64,000 bases of DNA from NCBI GenBank assembly GCA_963585895.1, contig OY757912.1:80356154-80420153 (forward strand). Direction: 5' to 3'. Below the pieces are notes generated by a model. That model saw only the letters and a program-made list of their open reading frames with translations. It was not told the DNA's origin and did not search any database. Positions 24,855 through 36,344 of this stretch are shown here, one piece after another (the first letter of the stretch is position 1; the number at the start of each line of letters is the position of its first letter). Position numbers and translations under genes: made by a program. This DNA is from Sepioteuthis lessoniana. Taxonomy: Eukaryota; Mollusca; Cephalopoda; Myopsida; Loliginidae.

Positions 24855-25252
24855 ACTCCGTTAACTGGGGCTTTAAAATACACCAACTGCATCTCTGCAG
24901 AGAAGTAAGACCCCCACCATCACCAACAAGTGTCCCAGATATGACACTAAACCATCTGGCAGTGAGACTTCAGTCCTGGACCTTTGTGGAATGTGAAGTA
25001 CCCTTTCATTGCCATTACTACCAGGTTCACTCTGACCTAGAGTGGTAGTACCTGTTAAGGTCCCATCTATTGGTCAAATAGCATTATTTAATCATTTACT
25101 GTACTTGAAACCACTTATCTGTGTGCAAACGAATGACTGATGTTGAATTAATATTTTATAGCAATTCTTGGAACTATTTTACTGTGCGTCAACAAATGAT
25201 CTCTGCCTTGTTAAAAATGTTATCTACAAACTATTCATTTAAAAATCATATA
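24855..25252 (+). repeat. R3 repeat, 5' part, interrupted by mariner M1
   Basis: The R3 head (AACTGGGGCTTTAAAATACA), middle (CATTGCCATTACTACCAGG) and tail units end in AAAAATCATATA at the mariner insertion site. The tail resumes at 26616. Confidence 0.75.
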
Positions 25253-26615
25253 TGAGGTGCCTTCAATAAGTTTCCAGACTTTTTTGTACAGGCATTTAAA
25301 ATTGTTATAGACTCTTGAAAATTCAATATGTTATTGCTATACATCTTATGAGATGACTGACCAATCTTTATGATTTCAGCTTCAAATCAACAGCTACAGC
25401 AGCAATTGGAATACACCCTACTAAAGCCTGATTGTCACAGATGGTGAATTTCAAAAATGCAATCTGACACTTTAGAAGAACAATATGCAATAAAATTGCG
25501 TTTTAAACTTGGAAAAAAATGCCACAGAAACATATGGAATGCTTCAGACTGCTTTTAGAGCATCTTGCATGAATCGAGCATCAGTTTTTGAGGGGCATAA
25601 GAGATTCAAGGAAGGCAGGGAGTCAGTGAGGGATGATTAGAGGTGTAGAAGGAGTAAGGAAGTCAATACACCAAAGTTGATTGGCCAATTAAAGAATTTC
25701 ATGTATAAGGACCATCGTATGTCTATAGAGACAATAAATGCACAGTTTGATGTCAGTGTTGGAACTGTACACACAATTATTCGCGAAAAACTGAAGATGC
25801 AGAATATTTGCACAAAGTTTGTCCCAAGGGTGCTCAGAGAAGATCAGAAAGAAAAACGTCATGACAGCAGGTAGATGGTTGAGCTGATCAATTCAGATCC
25901 CGCAGTTCTTGATGCTCTGGTGACCTGCAATGAAAGCTGGATCTACTGCTATGAGCCAGAGACCAAGGGACAGAGTTCCCAGTGGAAGCATGTTGGCTCT
26001 CCCAGACCTAAGAAGGCCAGACAGAGCAAATCCACCCTTGAACTTTTGATGATCCCTTTTTTTTTTGACAGCACTGGCATGATCTACATGCACTGGGTTC
26101 CCACTGGACCAACAGTCAACAAGGAATACTATGTTGAGATTTTAAGGGAATTCAGAAAGAGATTCCATCAGAAGAGGCCAACACTCTTGAAATTGAGTCA
26201 GTGGCATTTCCACGAGGACAATGCACCAGTCCACAACTCCATCCTTGTAACAGACTATTTGAGCATGATGGGCATCAAGACAGTTCCTCACCCTCCCTAT
26301 AGTCGAGACCTTGCTCACTGTGACTTTTGGTTATTCCCTAAGCTCAAGGAAAAACTTAGAGGCTGTTGTCATGAGACAATTGAGGAGATGAAAGAGGCTG
26401 TCATCATGAGACAATTGAGGAGATGAAAGAGGCTGTGACGAAAGTCATTGACACACTCACACAAGAGGACTTCCATGGGGCCTTCCAGAAGTTGTTGGAA
26501 TGGTACAACAAGTGCATTGCAGCCAGAGGAGATTACTTCGAAGGGAACTAGAGTGTACTATCAATAAAAGTACCCATACGAAAAAAAAGTCTGGAAACTT
26601 GTTGTGTGCTTCTTG
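25253..26615 (+). mobile_element. Mariner transposon, family M1, nearly full length but inactive
   Basis: A 1363-bp element flanked by TA (25251-25252, 26616-26617). The 29-bp terminal repeats share AAGTTTCCAGACTT. Transposase reading begins at 25458 (MQSDTLEEQYAIKL). A one-base frameshift follows near 25515, and a stop (TAG) at 25872 separates the N-terminal part (65-codon frame from 25677) from the 183-codon catalytic frame. Motifs are TCNESWIYCYEPE, HEDNAPVHNS and PPYSRDLAHCDFWLF. The first catalytic Asp is replaced by Asn, while the second and third aspartates remain. A 35-bp tandem duplication at 26371-26440 shifts the frame again before the usual C-terminus. It is therefore catalytically dead. 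Confidence 0.92.
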
Positions 26616-26705
26616 TATATCTGATGTATATGGGTATAAACTGAATCTGGCATTAAATAACCTACAAGGGTTGATATACCATAAAACACAACCAACCAAC
26701 CAACC
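26616..26705 (+). repeat. R3 repeat, 3' end after mariner M1
   Basis: It continues the R3 tail from 25252: ATGGGTATAAACTGAATCTGG, then CCTACAAGGGTTGATATACC and an AACC run ending near 26703. Confidence 0.75.
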
Positions 26706-26744
26706 AGAAATTTGGTAGAAAATAGACATTCGTGATTAGTATGG

Positions 26745-27965
26745 CTGACAGTAAATGAAGTGGGTAGAAGGAAAAGCACCTTGAGAGGAAAACTAAAAGT
26801 TGGCTGCTAAGAAAAAAGACTTCAGAAGTAAAAAGAACATTTCAAGAATCTGCTTGGAAACCCTCTGGAAATCACTGATAAGCCTACTGAAAAAATTATT
26901 TATAACCAACAAGACTTTTAAGTTGGAGAATTTATGAAAAAAGAAATTGATTCAGTACTGAAAAAAATTAAAAGCAGAAAAGCTATGGGTCTCAACAAAA
27001 TACTGCTTGAAATATGGAAGACAAAGAAATTTGATGACATACTTCCTTGATTATATAATGCTGTGTATAAACAAAACACAGAAATGAACAAAAATGCTCC
27101 ATCTTCCTCTTTTCTATGAAAGGTAACCTCGGAATTACAAAAAAAAAAAAAAACTACAGAGGTATCATTCTTACTGTTACATCTACTAAGGTTTATAATG
27201 CCCTGCTTCTCAATTGTAGTTGAGAAAATTCTTTGAAAAATTTAGAATGGCTATCAGAGAGGTCAATCCACAACTTCACAAATTCTGATTCTCCATTTAA
27301 TTATCAAAGAAGTATGGGCAAAAAATCTTGAGGCAACACTACTGTTCATAGATTTCTCCAAAGCATGCACAAAGAAAAGATGGCATAAATGTAACTAGCA
27401 TACAGTCTTCTCAAAGAAACTGTTACCGCTATAATTATTCTTTACAAAAACTTGAAAGCAAACTCTTCCAATAGCAACACTGACTTTTTCCAAATTGTTG
27501 CTGGAGTCTTGTCAGGACATACATTAGTGCCATATATTTTTCACAATCTGCCTAGATTCCACACTAAAAATGCCAATAGATCTAATAAAAGAAAATAATT
27601 TTATATTCAAAAAGACAAGAAGCAGATGATATCCTGCAGAAACAATGTCAGGCAGACTATGCAGATGATCTAGTGCTTCTCTCAAATATACCTGCTTAAA
27701 CCGAATCCTTGCTGCAAAGCCTGGAGCAAGCAGCAAAAGGCATTGACCTCTATGTGAATGCAAATAAGACAGAGTTCATGTTTTTTAAACAAGAAGGAGC
27801 CTTTTCTGCTGAAGACCAGTTCACATACCTTGGCAGTGATATCTCATCTACTGAAAGCAATGTCAACATATGCATAGGGAAGACATCAACTGCTATTGAT
27901 GAGTGTTGATTATATGGAAATCTGATCTCTCTGATAAAATAAAATGGGATTTCTTTCAAGCTGTT
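26745..27965 (+). pseudogene. Non-LTR retrotransposon reverse transcriptase fragment
   Basis: In shifting frames it reads EHFKNLLGNPLEITDKPTEK, KIKSRKAMGLNKILLEIWK, AVYKQNTEMNKN (start of RT), then GIILTVTSTKVYNALLLN and IAG-like 'QIVAGVLSGHTLVPYIF' with the usual G-x-x-Q-G region altered. YADDLVL-like coding is visible at 27659-27680, followed by NANKTEFMFFKQEG and QFTYLGSDISSTESNVN. These are RT domains 0 to 9 of an invertebrate LINE. Multiple stops, frameshifts and an in-frame poly-A insertion kill it. The 5' and 3' parts are missing. Confidence 0.85.
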
Positions 27966-28369
27966 GGTATGTTGGTACTACTGTAAAGATGTACCACCTG
28001 GTGTGGGAGTATCTGTCTATGGCTTATGTGCCTTCATTTGTACACAATAATGTCAACCCCTCACACTGTTCAGTATTTCTCTGTAGGTTTGGATTGAAGT
28101 GTACATGCATGAGACAAGTCCACAAAGGAAGAAAAAGGCAAAAAGAAAAGTTTGAGGATATGTCACTTAACAGAAGAGGGGTGTGTGACACTATACAAAA
28201 TGGTTGTGTGTGAGAAGTTCTCACTATTGCAATATGGATTGCTGACAAAATTCCCTTAACTAAACATAACTGACTGCTAAGTTGAAGGACTTGATGTGAT
28301 GTGGTCCTTGTGACACTTTCCTTGGCCTGGCTACCTTGTCTTCAAATTCTGACTCGTATATATGAAGCC
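27966..28369. other. Unassigned sequence
   Basis: No product is recognised. An open frame at 27944-28213 begins inside the LINE remnant and becomes unlike any known domain. Confidence 0.4.
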
Positions 28370-28930
28370 TGCTATCCTCTTGTGTATTCTTGTAATATTT
28401 CTTAAATGCTCTAATGTTTAGTTGTGTTTTATGGTATATCAACCATTGTGGTTTATTTAATATCAAATCTTGTTTATACATGATTTTTAAGTTAATAGTT
28501 TGTAAGTAATATTTTTGAAACAAGCCATAGCTTATTTGTTTGCACACAGTAAAATGGTTTCAAGTATTGCTATTTAACTGTTATTGTTCTATTTGCACTG
28601 AGCTAAATAGTTTCAAGTATTGCTATGAAATACTAATAGTTCAATTTAACATTAATCATTTATTTGCACACAGTTAAATGGTTTCAAGTATAGTATATCA
28701 TTAAATAGTTATATATGACCCATAAATGGGACCCTAACAGGTACTACCACTCCGGATCTGAGTGGACCTGGGAGTAATAGCAATAAAGGTTTACTCCACA
28801 CTCCCTAAAGCTTCAGGGCTTGTGCCTCACCATCAGATGGTTTAGTGTCATATCCAAGACACTTTTTGGAAGGGGGATATCTTACTCCTCTGCTGAGATA
28901 CAGTAAGTGTATTCTATAGCCCCTGCCAAC
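28370..28930 (-). repeat. R3 repeat
   Basis: A minus-strand copy. On the + strand it shows the terminal GTTTTATGGTATATCAACC first, then several tail units (GCACACAGTTAAATGGTTTC), GGTACTACCACTCC, and the head side TCTTACTCCTCTGCTGAG. Confidence 0.75.
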
Positions 28931-29329
28931 TGGGCTATATATGTTTTATATCTTTGCATTAAACATCATATATGTGTATATGAGCTTGTCTTCCCATCTG
29001 TTTGTTCAGTATTACTTCAGCATTGGATATACTAATGCAAATACTGAACCTTGATGAGTGAGGACTTAACCAAGTATCCTCCCAATCACCAACCATTTTA
29101 ATCTTAAAAGTGAACTTTTGCATAGGACTTTATTTTCAAAAATAAGCTTACTGATTTAAGTTGTTTTGATTTCTAAATATTGGATAGATATAATTTCTGT
29201 TTTTGTAAAAGCAATTTTTAATTACACATTTCAAATTTCCGATAATTTAAACACAACTGGAAATTATCTGATTAAAGAATGCCTTTATTAGTCATTCTTA
29301 TTTCAGTAGTGAAAGAGTGTGTATCCTAA
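28931..29329. other. Unassigned sequence
   Basis: No feature is recognised. Confidence 0.5.
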
Positions 29330-31080
29330 TTTAATCTATCATCACAAGGCTCCAAAATGGAGAAACGGAAAGTACATATTTGATATGTACTGTAGTGAGA
29401 GAATAAGAATAACAAAAATGCTAAAGAAACAGCTAAGAAAATTTTTAGTGTTTATGGTCAAGGTGTCATTACTGACCACCAAGTCAAAAACTGTTTCTCA
29501 AAATTTCATTCTGATGATACATCTGTGGAAATTAAATAAGAAATAAAAAACCAATGTCATAAAGAAATTAGAATTAAAATAAAATAAACACAATAAAATA
29601 AATTGATACAAAAATAACTATTTCCCAAGAGGCTGCTGAAAGGAAGCACAGTCTTTGCTTGCCTAAAAAGATGGGCTTCCTGGTGCCAAAGAGAAACTCT
29701 TTCTTGATTCACTTGACACACCTCAACTGAAAGAATGTTCCCTTTTTCTCTTGACAGTCAATTGGAGCACACATGTCTGCTATGGCCTCAGGCCAAGTAG
29801 CACTTCGTATCTCCTGTGCATAGCAGCTTCAGCTGGACATACCAACTGACCACAGACACACATGGCCCTCAAACTCCTTATACTTGATACCAATGATTCA
29901 CAATTTGCCAAAATGATTCCTTAGATTTCTCTAATGCCTTGACTGAGAAGCACGGTTATTTCTACTGGTTCAGGAAAACATTACTTACCACAATGTAGCC
30001 GTAAACCCTAAAAAAAAATCAAGTTTTAAAGAATCCCTGTCTTTTTCATTTTTGTCCTTAATTCCTTTGCGGCTTCAACAAACAAAAAGAACATAACAAG
30101 AGAATTTGTATGAGGAGAAAAGTCTGTAACCAACATCATAATCTCCAAACAACAATACCAAAACCTTCTTAAACCCCATACGTCATAGAGAGAGATGAAC
30201 CCAGATCGGGATGCTCATCAAACCTTGATCAAAATGCTTTAAGAGAATTGGTGGAATGTAATCTACTTAAAAGTATTCAAGAATAAATCTTTGAGCTTGG
30301 TATATCATAATCCACAATTTGCAACCACTTGAAAAAGATAGAAAAAGTGAGTAAGCTGGGCATTTGGCTTCCTCATACTCTTAGTAAGAAGAATAAAGTA
30401 GATCACATATCCATAGCAATAAATCTTCTTTCAAGGCTGAGAAATGGCCCCTTTCACAAGAATGTTATTACAGGAGGTAAAAAATAGGCCTTTCATGACA
30501 ATGTTCAATGCAAAAGACAAAGGAGTGACAAGGATGAATCTCTGTAGCCTACCCCAAAGGAAGAGCTTCATGGAAAAAAGTTATGCTATGTCTATGGTTG
30601 GATTTGCATGGAATTATTGATTTTTCGTTTTAAACTGAAATCAGACACTCAATTTATACTCTCAACAACTGCAATGTGTACATGAATATCTTTAAAGAAA
30701 ATGCCCCTAGCCTCAATAGGAGGAACACTGTGGTTTTCCATGATTTGCAAGGCCACATTCAGTAAGAATCATGCCTGAAAAAAATGGATCTATCTCATCC
30801 ACCATATTCAGCAGACCTTACACCAAGTGATTTTCATCTTTTTTGTTTTCAACAAAATGCTCTGAAAGATAAAAAATTTTGTCAAGAAGATCAGGTAAAA
30901 ACCTTGGTGTAAAACTTCTTGAGCACAAAACTAGTAAAATTTTATTTGAGAGGATTCAACAAGCTAGCTGATAAATGGCCAGAAGTGAATGAAAAAAATG
31001 GTGAATATTGATTGAAATTAATTCATTATTAAATTATTCATGAATAAATCATATTTCATTAAATGGAAATTATCTATGAC
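29330..31080 (+). mobile_element. Mariner remnant, family M4, split by about 600 bp
   Basis: The N-terminal part at 29357-29535 reads, with a frameshift, MEKRKVHI then KIFSVYGQGVITDHQVKN. The element resumes at about 30195 with QNALRELVECNLLKSIQE and SQSTICNHLKKIEKVSKLG (helix-turn-helix), IWLPHTLSKKNKVDHIS, and later LADKWPEVNEKNGEY at the C-terminus (30968). Many stops are present. The second and third catalytic motifs are eroded; 'HPPYSADLTPSDFHLF'-like reading survives near 30800-30838. The intervening 29590-30190 stretch is not recognisable transposase and may be an older insertion. Terminal repeats were not found. Confidence 0.75.
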
Positions 31081-31317
31081 TAAATCCAACAATGAAAATT
31101 TTATAAAACAAAGTTTCTTTGAAAATAAATAACAGATAAATTAGCTGTTTCACAAATATATATGTAAATAATACCATCCTTTTTTTACAAGTACAACATT
31201 AGTTTTGACATAAATTGCAAATAATTCGATAAGAGGATGAACTCAATAATTAGTGCTTAATAGTTACTTCTGTTGAGAGATTATAATGACCTGGGTGAGT
31301 GCTGATGCAGACTCTAC

Positions 31318-31680
31318 TCTGTTATATAACTGTCAACAGGGCTTAGAATACACTGACTGTATCCACTGCAGAAGGTAAGACCCCCAAAAAGTGGGTGTCT
31401 TTGGTATAACACTAAACTCCATCTAATAGTGAAGTTATAGTTCTGGAGATCTGGGGGAGTGTGATGTACTCTTTCATTCCCATTACTTCCTATTGATCTG
31501 TTAAAAAAATTTTCTTGTTCAATAGGACCTTGGACAAAAAGCAAAACCAACCTCTAAAGAAACAAATGTACAAAAAAATATGAGTATGAACATGCAATGA
31601 ACATGATTTCCTATAACCTCTTGATATAAAATAATCCTAGATGGGTTGATATGCCATTAAAATTATTGACTCAATCAATC
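31318..31680 (+). repeat. R3 repeat
   Basis: The head GTCAACAGGGCTTAGAATAC, GGTAAGACCCCCAAAAAGTG, the middle, and a variant 3' end GGTTGATATGCCATTAAAAT with TCAATCAATCC. The 3' end matches that of 43140-43245 and the sequence around mariner M2. Confidence 0.7.
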
Positions 31681-31739
31681 CAACTCTATTATTATGTTGC
31701 AAATTGTACTAAAGATTGCTTTATTTTCTAAGATATCAA

Positions 31740-31868
31740 ATATAATGCTGAGTTTTAAGCAAGGAGGTATCAAGTACCATTTTTTAAGTCTTTGATATGA
31801 CTCGATCTGGGATTGAACCCTGGTCTTCTGGGCCATTGGTGAACACTCTACCCATTAGACCAATGAGC
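31740..31868 (-). repeat. S1 SINE, inverted member of a head-to-head pair
   Basis: On the minus strand it contains the A and B boxes (GGGTAGAGTGTTCACCAATG and AGGGTTCAATCCC) and stops in the middle of the body. Confidence 0.8.
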
Positions 31869-32140
31869 CAACTCTACTCATTAGGCCATTGGCCAAATGA
31901 GTAGAGTGTTCGCCAATGGTCTGAGAAACCGGGGTTCAGTCCTAAGTTGAGTCATACCAAAGACTCAAAAAATGGTACTTGATGCCTCCTTGCTTAACAC
32001 TCAGCATTATAAGGTAAGCATCAAGGGTAAAGTAGAGCAATCCATGGAAGGAGTAGCACCCTCCCCTACATCTTGGTGTGGTAGCTATTGAAAAGGGAGC
32101 CTGTGGGTCACCCTCAACTAAGGTCGTCAACTTTACTTAC
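31869..32140 (+). repeat. S1 SINE, forward member of a head-to-head pair
   Basis: It starts ATTAGGCCATTGGCCAAATG, then GAGTAGAGTGTTCGCCAATG (A box) and CGGGGTTCAGTCCTAAG (altered B box). It is full length to ACTAAGGTCGTCAACTTTAC. Confidence 0.8.
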
Positions 32141-32611
32141 TTTTTAGTGTAAAAATAAACATCACACATACATTATATCCGGACTGGATTTTACTTATTT
32201 CTATTTAACACTTTCCTGAATATATTTTGAAAAACTTTTCTGAATAAACTCTTCCATATAGTTCTTAGATACTCTCCTATAAAAAGAAACTATACATTTG
32301 CATTTAAGGAAAACAATGATATTTCTGTTTAATGTTAAAATGTAAATATATAAAGAAACTATGAAAAATGAGAAATGTTATGCATTTTTATTAAAAATGA
32401 AGACACTAAAACAATGTACATTGCTGCATTGTTAAATGTTATATATAAGATTGTTGAGACAATTCAGAAGAGTGTGAACCTGCTGAAAATACATAAAAAA
32501 AACAGGAATAATGATAATAATAAAGAAAGATTATCCAGTGATAACAATAATTCATCTCAAAATTTCAGACAAAATCTGTCACTGAATGTTCGAATATCTT
32601 CTCTCACTTGA

Positions 32612-32900
32612 TTATATAATTTCTTAATGTTCATTATCTTAGTCCATAAATCTTGTCCCAGGTAGCAAAGCTTTTTTATTTGATAATTTCATTCATGATA
32701 CCATGGTGAAGAACAACATGACCAGTTGGAAGGTAACAGAGTAAGCTGTCTAATGTACACACGTTTATTATCATCCATCAATACAAAATGGCTGTGGTAT
32801 CATTGCAGTCAAGTTAAAACAAGTTAAGAAAGAAAGAAAGAGAGAAAGAATACCAGAGATGCACAAATAACAGGGAATAGAAGTGAGAAGCAAATGCTTG
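32612..32900 (+). repeat. Direct repeat DR, copy 1
   Basis: About 285 bp, starting TATAATTTCTTAATGTTCAT and ending CAGGGAATAGAAGTGAGAAG. A closely similar copy is at 34868-35157. It includes a GAAA-rich microsatellite. No coding sequence is apparent. Confidence 0.85.
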
Positions 32901-32946
32901 TGTTTATTTTGTTGGTTATTGAATAGAGAGTTACAGCCTTTTTCAC

Positions 32947-32995
32947 AGAGAGAGAGAGAGAGAGAGAAAGAGAGGGAGAGAGAGAGAGAGAGAGA
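32947..32995. repeat. (GA)n microsatellite
   Basis: An interrupted GA tract of almost 50 bp. Confidence 0.95.
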
Positions 32996-33029
32996 ATGGA
33001 GTGGAATTTCCCTTTCTTGTCTACTTGGT

Positions 33030-33275
33030 CAATTTTTTTAAGTAGGGTAAAGCTGGTTTGAATTCAGAAATTTCTTTTTTTTAAACAAGGCTAAAAAACC
33101 TAGTCTTCCTTACTATTTATTCATCACTGGAGGGAGAATGGATGGATTCATGCTTTTCCTAAGAGCATTAGTGTGAAGTGAAAAGTAAACAGCCTTGTCC
33201 AGGTTTTGAACTCAGTTCAATTCCCTTTCCAATAACAATAACCATTATGCTAAGTACACCTTTGGAAGTTTGTCA
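33030..33275 (-). repeat. S4 tRNA-derived SINE
   Basis: The minus-strand copy has the A-box side at 33240-33270 (CATAATGGTTATTGTTATTG on that strand) and a B-box-like GAGTTCAAAACCTGG. The tail CTGAATTCAAACCAGC matches the other S4 copies. Confidence 0.7.
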
Positions 33276-33799
33276 AAGTCCGATAAGAGTTTGTTTATAG
33301 TTCAGTTGTGGGCCTTGTATATTTCTGCATAATGCTGACCGAGAGAGAGCTGCTACTGGGTGAAAGGGACTAACTGACACTACGTCCAAAGACGTATGCA
33401 TGGTGCCCAGACACCAGAAAGCAACAATGTTATCAATCTGCTGGTCACCGCCTGAAAGAGGAAGAATACCTGGTCCCCTTTGTCAAGAGGAATGCTTTTT
33501 TCTTTTACGCATGCATCATCTCCTTTCCCTGTTAGGAACCTCATGGACTTTCTGTAAATTTAATATTTTTCTTTTTCTTTTTTTTTTTTAATTTAATTTA
33601 AAATTTTTAAAAATCTATTTATTCGTTCCCTACACACTTGACAATGTAAACATGATTCTAAAATTATTTTGTGTCCATTAAGTTAACTAAACTGAATATT
33701 ATTTTTTTGTTTCATCATATAAAGTAGACAGCTTGTTGAAAAATATTTTTTCTGTCATCAGAAAATCAAGTCTTAAAAATGTTGTTTATATTTGTAGTT

Positions 33800-33910
33800 C
33801 AAGCAATGATAACCAGTTTATCATTAACAGTTTATCATTAACAGTTTATCATTTATCATTTACTTAACATTTTATTATTTAACAGTTTATCATTTATCAT
33901 TTACTTACTC
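33800..33910. repeat. Short tandem repeat (ACAGTTTATCATT)n
   Basis: About seven imperfect units of 9-14 bp built on GTTTATCATT. Confidence 0.8.
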
Positions 33911-34304
33911 TAAAATATTTATTGATTTATAGGTTCTCTCAAAAACAGTTCAGTGTTATTATTTTAGGATGGGTTTTCTGCTGGTATTTATAAATCCACA
34001 ATACCTAAGTGGTGAAAATAATTACATTTGAAGGACGATAATCTGGTTCTATTGTCAAAAGTATCAATCTTTAATTCTTTTATGAATCATGATCAACTTT
34101 TTCATATATTTCTATCAACCAGCCATAGCAGGCACATCAATCTTATATATCAAATAGAAGCACACTAAATTACAAATAAAAGTGAATGGTTGATATATAA
34201 TGTAATCAAAAAATTTTATGGTCAGGTGCAAAATATAATATCATCAGTTAGTTTAATAAGTGGTTTTACAAGGGATACATTGAAAGTAAGTCTTCCTAAT
34301 TATT

Positions 34305-34720
34305 TCCATGGAAACTACAACAGATACAGAAAACACAATAACACCAATGAATAGAGCAAGAGTGTTATTCCAAAGGTAATGCTTTCCATTTATTTTCTCC
34401 AAAAATACAACAGATACAGAGAACACAATGACGCCATTGGATAGAGCAAGAGTGTTGTTCTAAAAAAATGCCTTCTATTAATTTTTCAAAAAACTACAAC
34501 AGATACAGGGAACACAATGACACCATTGGATAGAGCCCGTGGGTTGCTTAAAAAGTAATACCTTCTATCTATTTTCCCAAAAACTACAGCTGATATAAGG
34601 AACACAATAATACCATTGGATAGGGCAAGAGTGTTGTTCTAAAAGAAATGCCTTCTATTGATTTTTCAAAAAACTACAACAGATACAGTGAACACAGTAA
34701 TACCATACAATAGCAAAAAT
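34305..34720 (+). repeat. 90-bp tandem repeat, about five units
   Basis: Units start at the recurring ACTACAACAGATACAG-like motif at about 34312, 34404, 34493, 34580 and 34673. Each continues GAACACAATGACACCATTGG, then ATAGAGCAAGAGTGTTG and CCTTCTATT. An inverted copy of the unit start lies at 34795-34825 (TCTGTATCTGTTGTAA), so the array ends in a possible foldback. Confidence 0.85.
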
Positions 34721-34867
34721 GCGTTGCCAATTTTGGTGACGATGCATATCAATGGTAATCTGTAGCTGAAAACTTACTCTAAGTGTAATTGTGCTCTCTG
34801 TATCTGTTGTAATTTTTCCATGGAAATATATAGGAGGCATTACTTTCAGAGAACCTTTCTTAGTTTT

Positions 34868-35157
34868 CATATAATTTCCTAATGTCCATTATCTTAGTCC
34901 ATAAATCTGGTCCCAGGCAGCAAAGCTTTTTATTTGATAATTTCATTCATGATACCATGGTGAAGAACAACATGACCAGGTGGAAGGTAACAGAGTAAGC
35001 TGTCTAATGTACATACATGTTTATTATCATCCATCAAGACAAAATGACTGTGGTATCATTGTAGTCAAATTAAAACAAGTTAAGGAAGAAAGAAAGAAAG
35101 AAAGAAAGAATACCAAAGATGTACAAATAACAGGGAATAGAAGTGGGAAACAAATGT
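34868..35157 (+). repeat. Direct repeat DR, copy 2
   Basis: It matches 32612-32900 over its whole length with scattered substitutions. The GAAA microsatellite is longer (GAAAGAAAGAAAGAAAGAAA). Confidence 0.85.
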
Positions 35158-35159
35158 TT

Positions 35160-35400
35160 AAAGTTTGGTTTCTTAGTTTAATGGCATATCAACCTTTATG
35201 GGTTATTTAATGGCAAAGCCATCTTTAAAGAAGAACAGTGGTGCTATTTAACCCTTAGCTGGATGGACAAGGGGTCTCATACCTTTTCCAAGTGTATTAG
35301 TCTGAAAGCGATCATAATAGTGTGACTGGAATTCAAACTGGTTTACTACAATGTCACAGTCAAGCATGTTACCCATTACACCACAGGAACTTCTCCTACA
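35160..35400 (-). repeat. S2 SINE
   Basis: A minus-strand S2 copy: TTAATGGCATATCAACC at its 3' end, ACCTTTTCCAAGTGTATTAG in the middle, and GTGTAATGGGTAACATGCTT read on the minus strand at the head. Confidence 0.75.
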
Positions 35401-35789
35401 TCTTCTAGGTTATTTTCAGTAAATAAAATATTTCCAATCAAATAATGTACTATTTTCTTGCTAGTTACACATTATATCATAAAGGTTAAGTTTTAGATTA
35501 GATTTTTATTTAAAGTTGTTGCGGAGCCGATAAGCGTGTCGACCTCGCAAATGAATTTAAGTTTAAAGCGTGCGAGTAGTGACAACCAAAGACAATGAAG
35601 GGAACAAAGGCAAGGTAACAGATACAACAAAAGTGATGATTTATTGTCGAAATTACAGCTGTGTGTGTACAGTCCGTAGTGGTTGTATGTGCTCTTCAGC
35701 TAGATGGGTGATGTCGATAGCTGGCATGGTCGAGTTGTAGATGTGCACAGCTGGACATTGGACGAGGATAGCTGGCGTAGGTCGAGTCA

Positions 35790-35990
35790 TGGAGATACAG
35801 CTAGATGTTTGATGCAGGTAAGCTGAGATCGGTCGGGTCGTTGGATACAGCTGGACGATCGTTGCGGTCAGCTGAGATTGGTCGAGTCGTTGAATGCAGG
35901 TGGACGATCGTTGCGGGCAGCTGAGATCAGTCAAGTTGTTGAATGCAGCTGGACAATCGTTGCGGGCAGCTGAGGTCGGTCGAGTTTGGT
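35790..35990. repeat. Minisatellite 1 in LTR-C, about 58-bp unit
   Basis: About four units containing CAGCTGGACGATCGTTGCGG and CAGCTGAGATCGGTCGAGT. The units encode repeated CPAAFN-like text on the minus strand only because they are repeats. Confidence 0.8.
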
Positions 35991-35993
35991 AAA

Positions 35994-36320
35994 TCGATGT
36001 CCCGGTTTTGACAGTTCGTTGGGTTAACCGGGGGCGTGTCGATTTAGTTGCTAGCCTGTTCAGCGAGTCGTACATAGGCTAGTTGTTGCAATGCTAGGGC
36101 AGTCCGTAACAGCAAGTCGTTACGTGGACTGTATGCTACATTGCTGGAGCATCGTGGTTGGTTGATCGATATCCCGGTTTTTGATAGTACATTGGGTTAA
36201 CCGGGGGGGGTGTCGATTTGGTTGCAAGCTTGTACAGCGAGCCGTACGTGAGCCAGATGTTGCAATGTAAGGGTAGTCCGTAACAGCGAGTCATTACATG
36301 GACTGCACTGCGGGAGTGTC
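35994..36320. repeat. Duplicated 170-bp block in LTR-C
   Basis: Two units start ATCGATGTCCCGGTTTTGAC and ATCGATATCCCGGTTTTTGA. Each continues TGGGTTAACCGGGGG, TGTCGATTT, CAGCGAG and GTCCGTAACAGC. Confidence 0.8.
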
Positions 36321-36344
36321 GAGGTCAAAATCGGTGTTGGCAGC

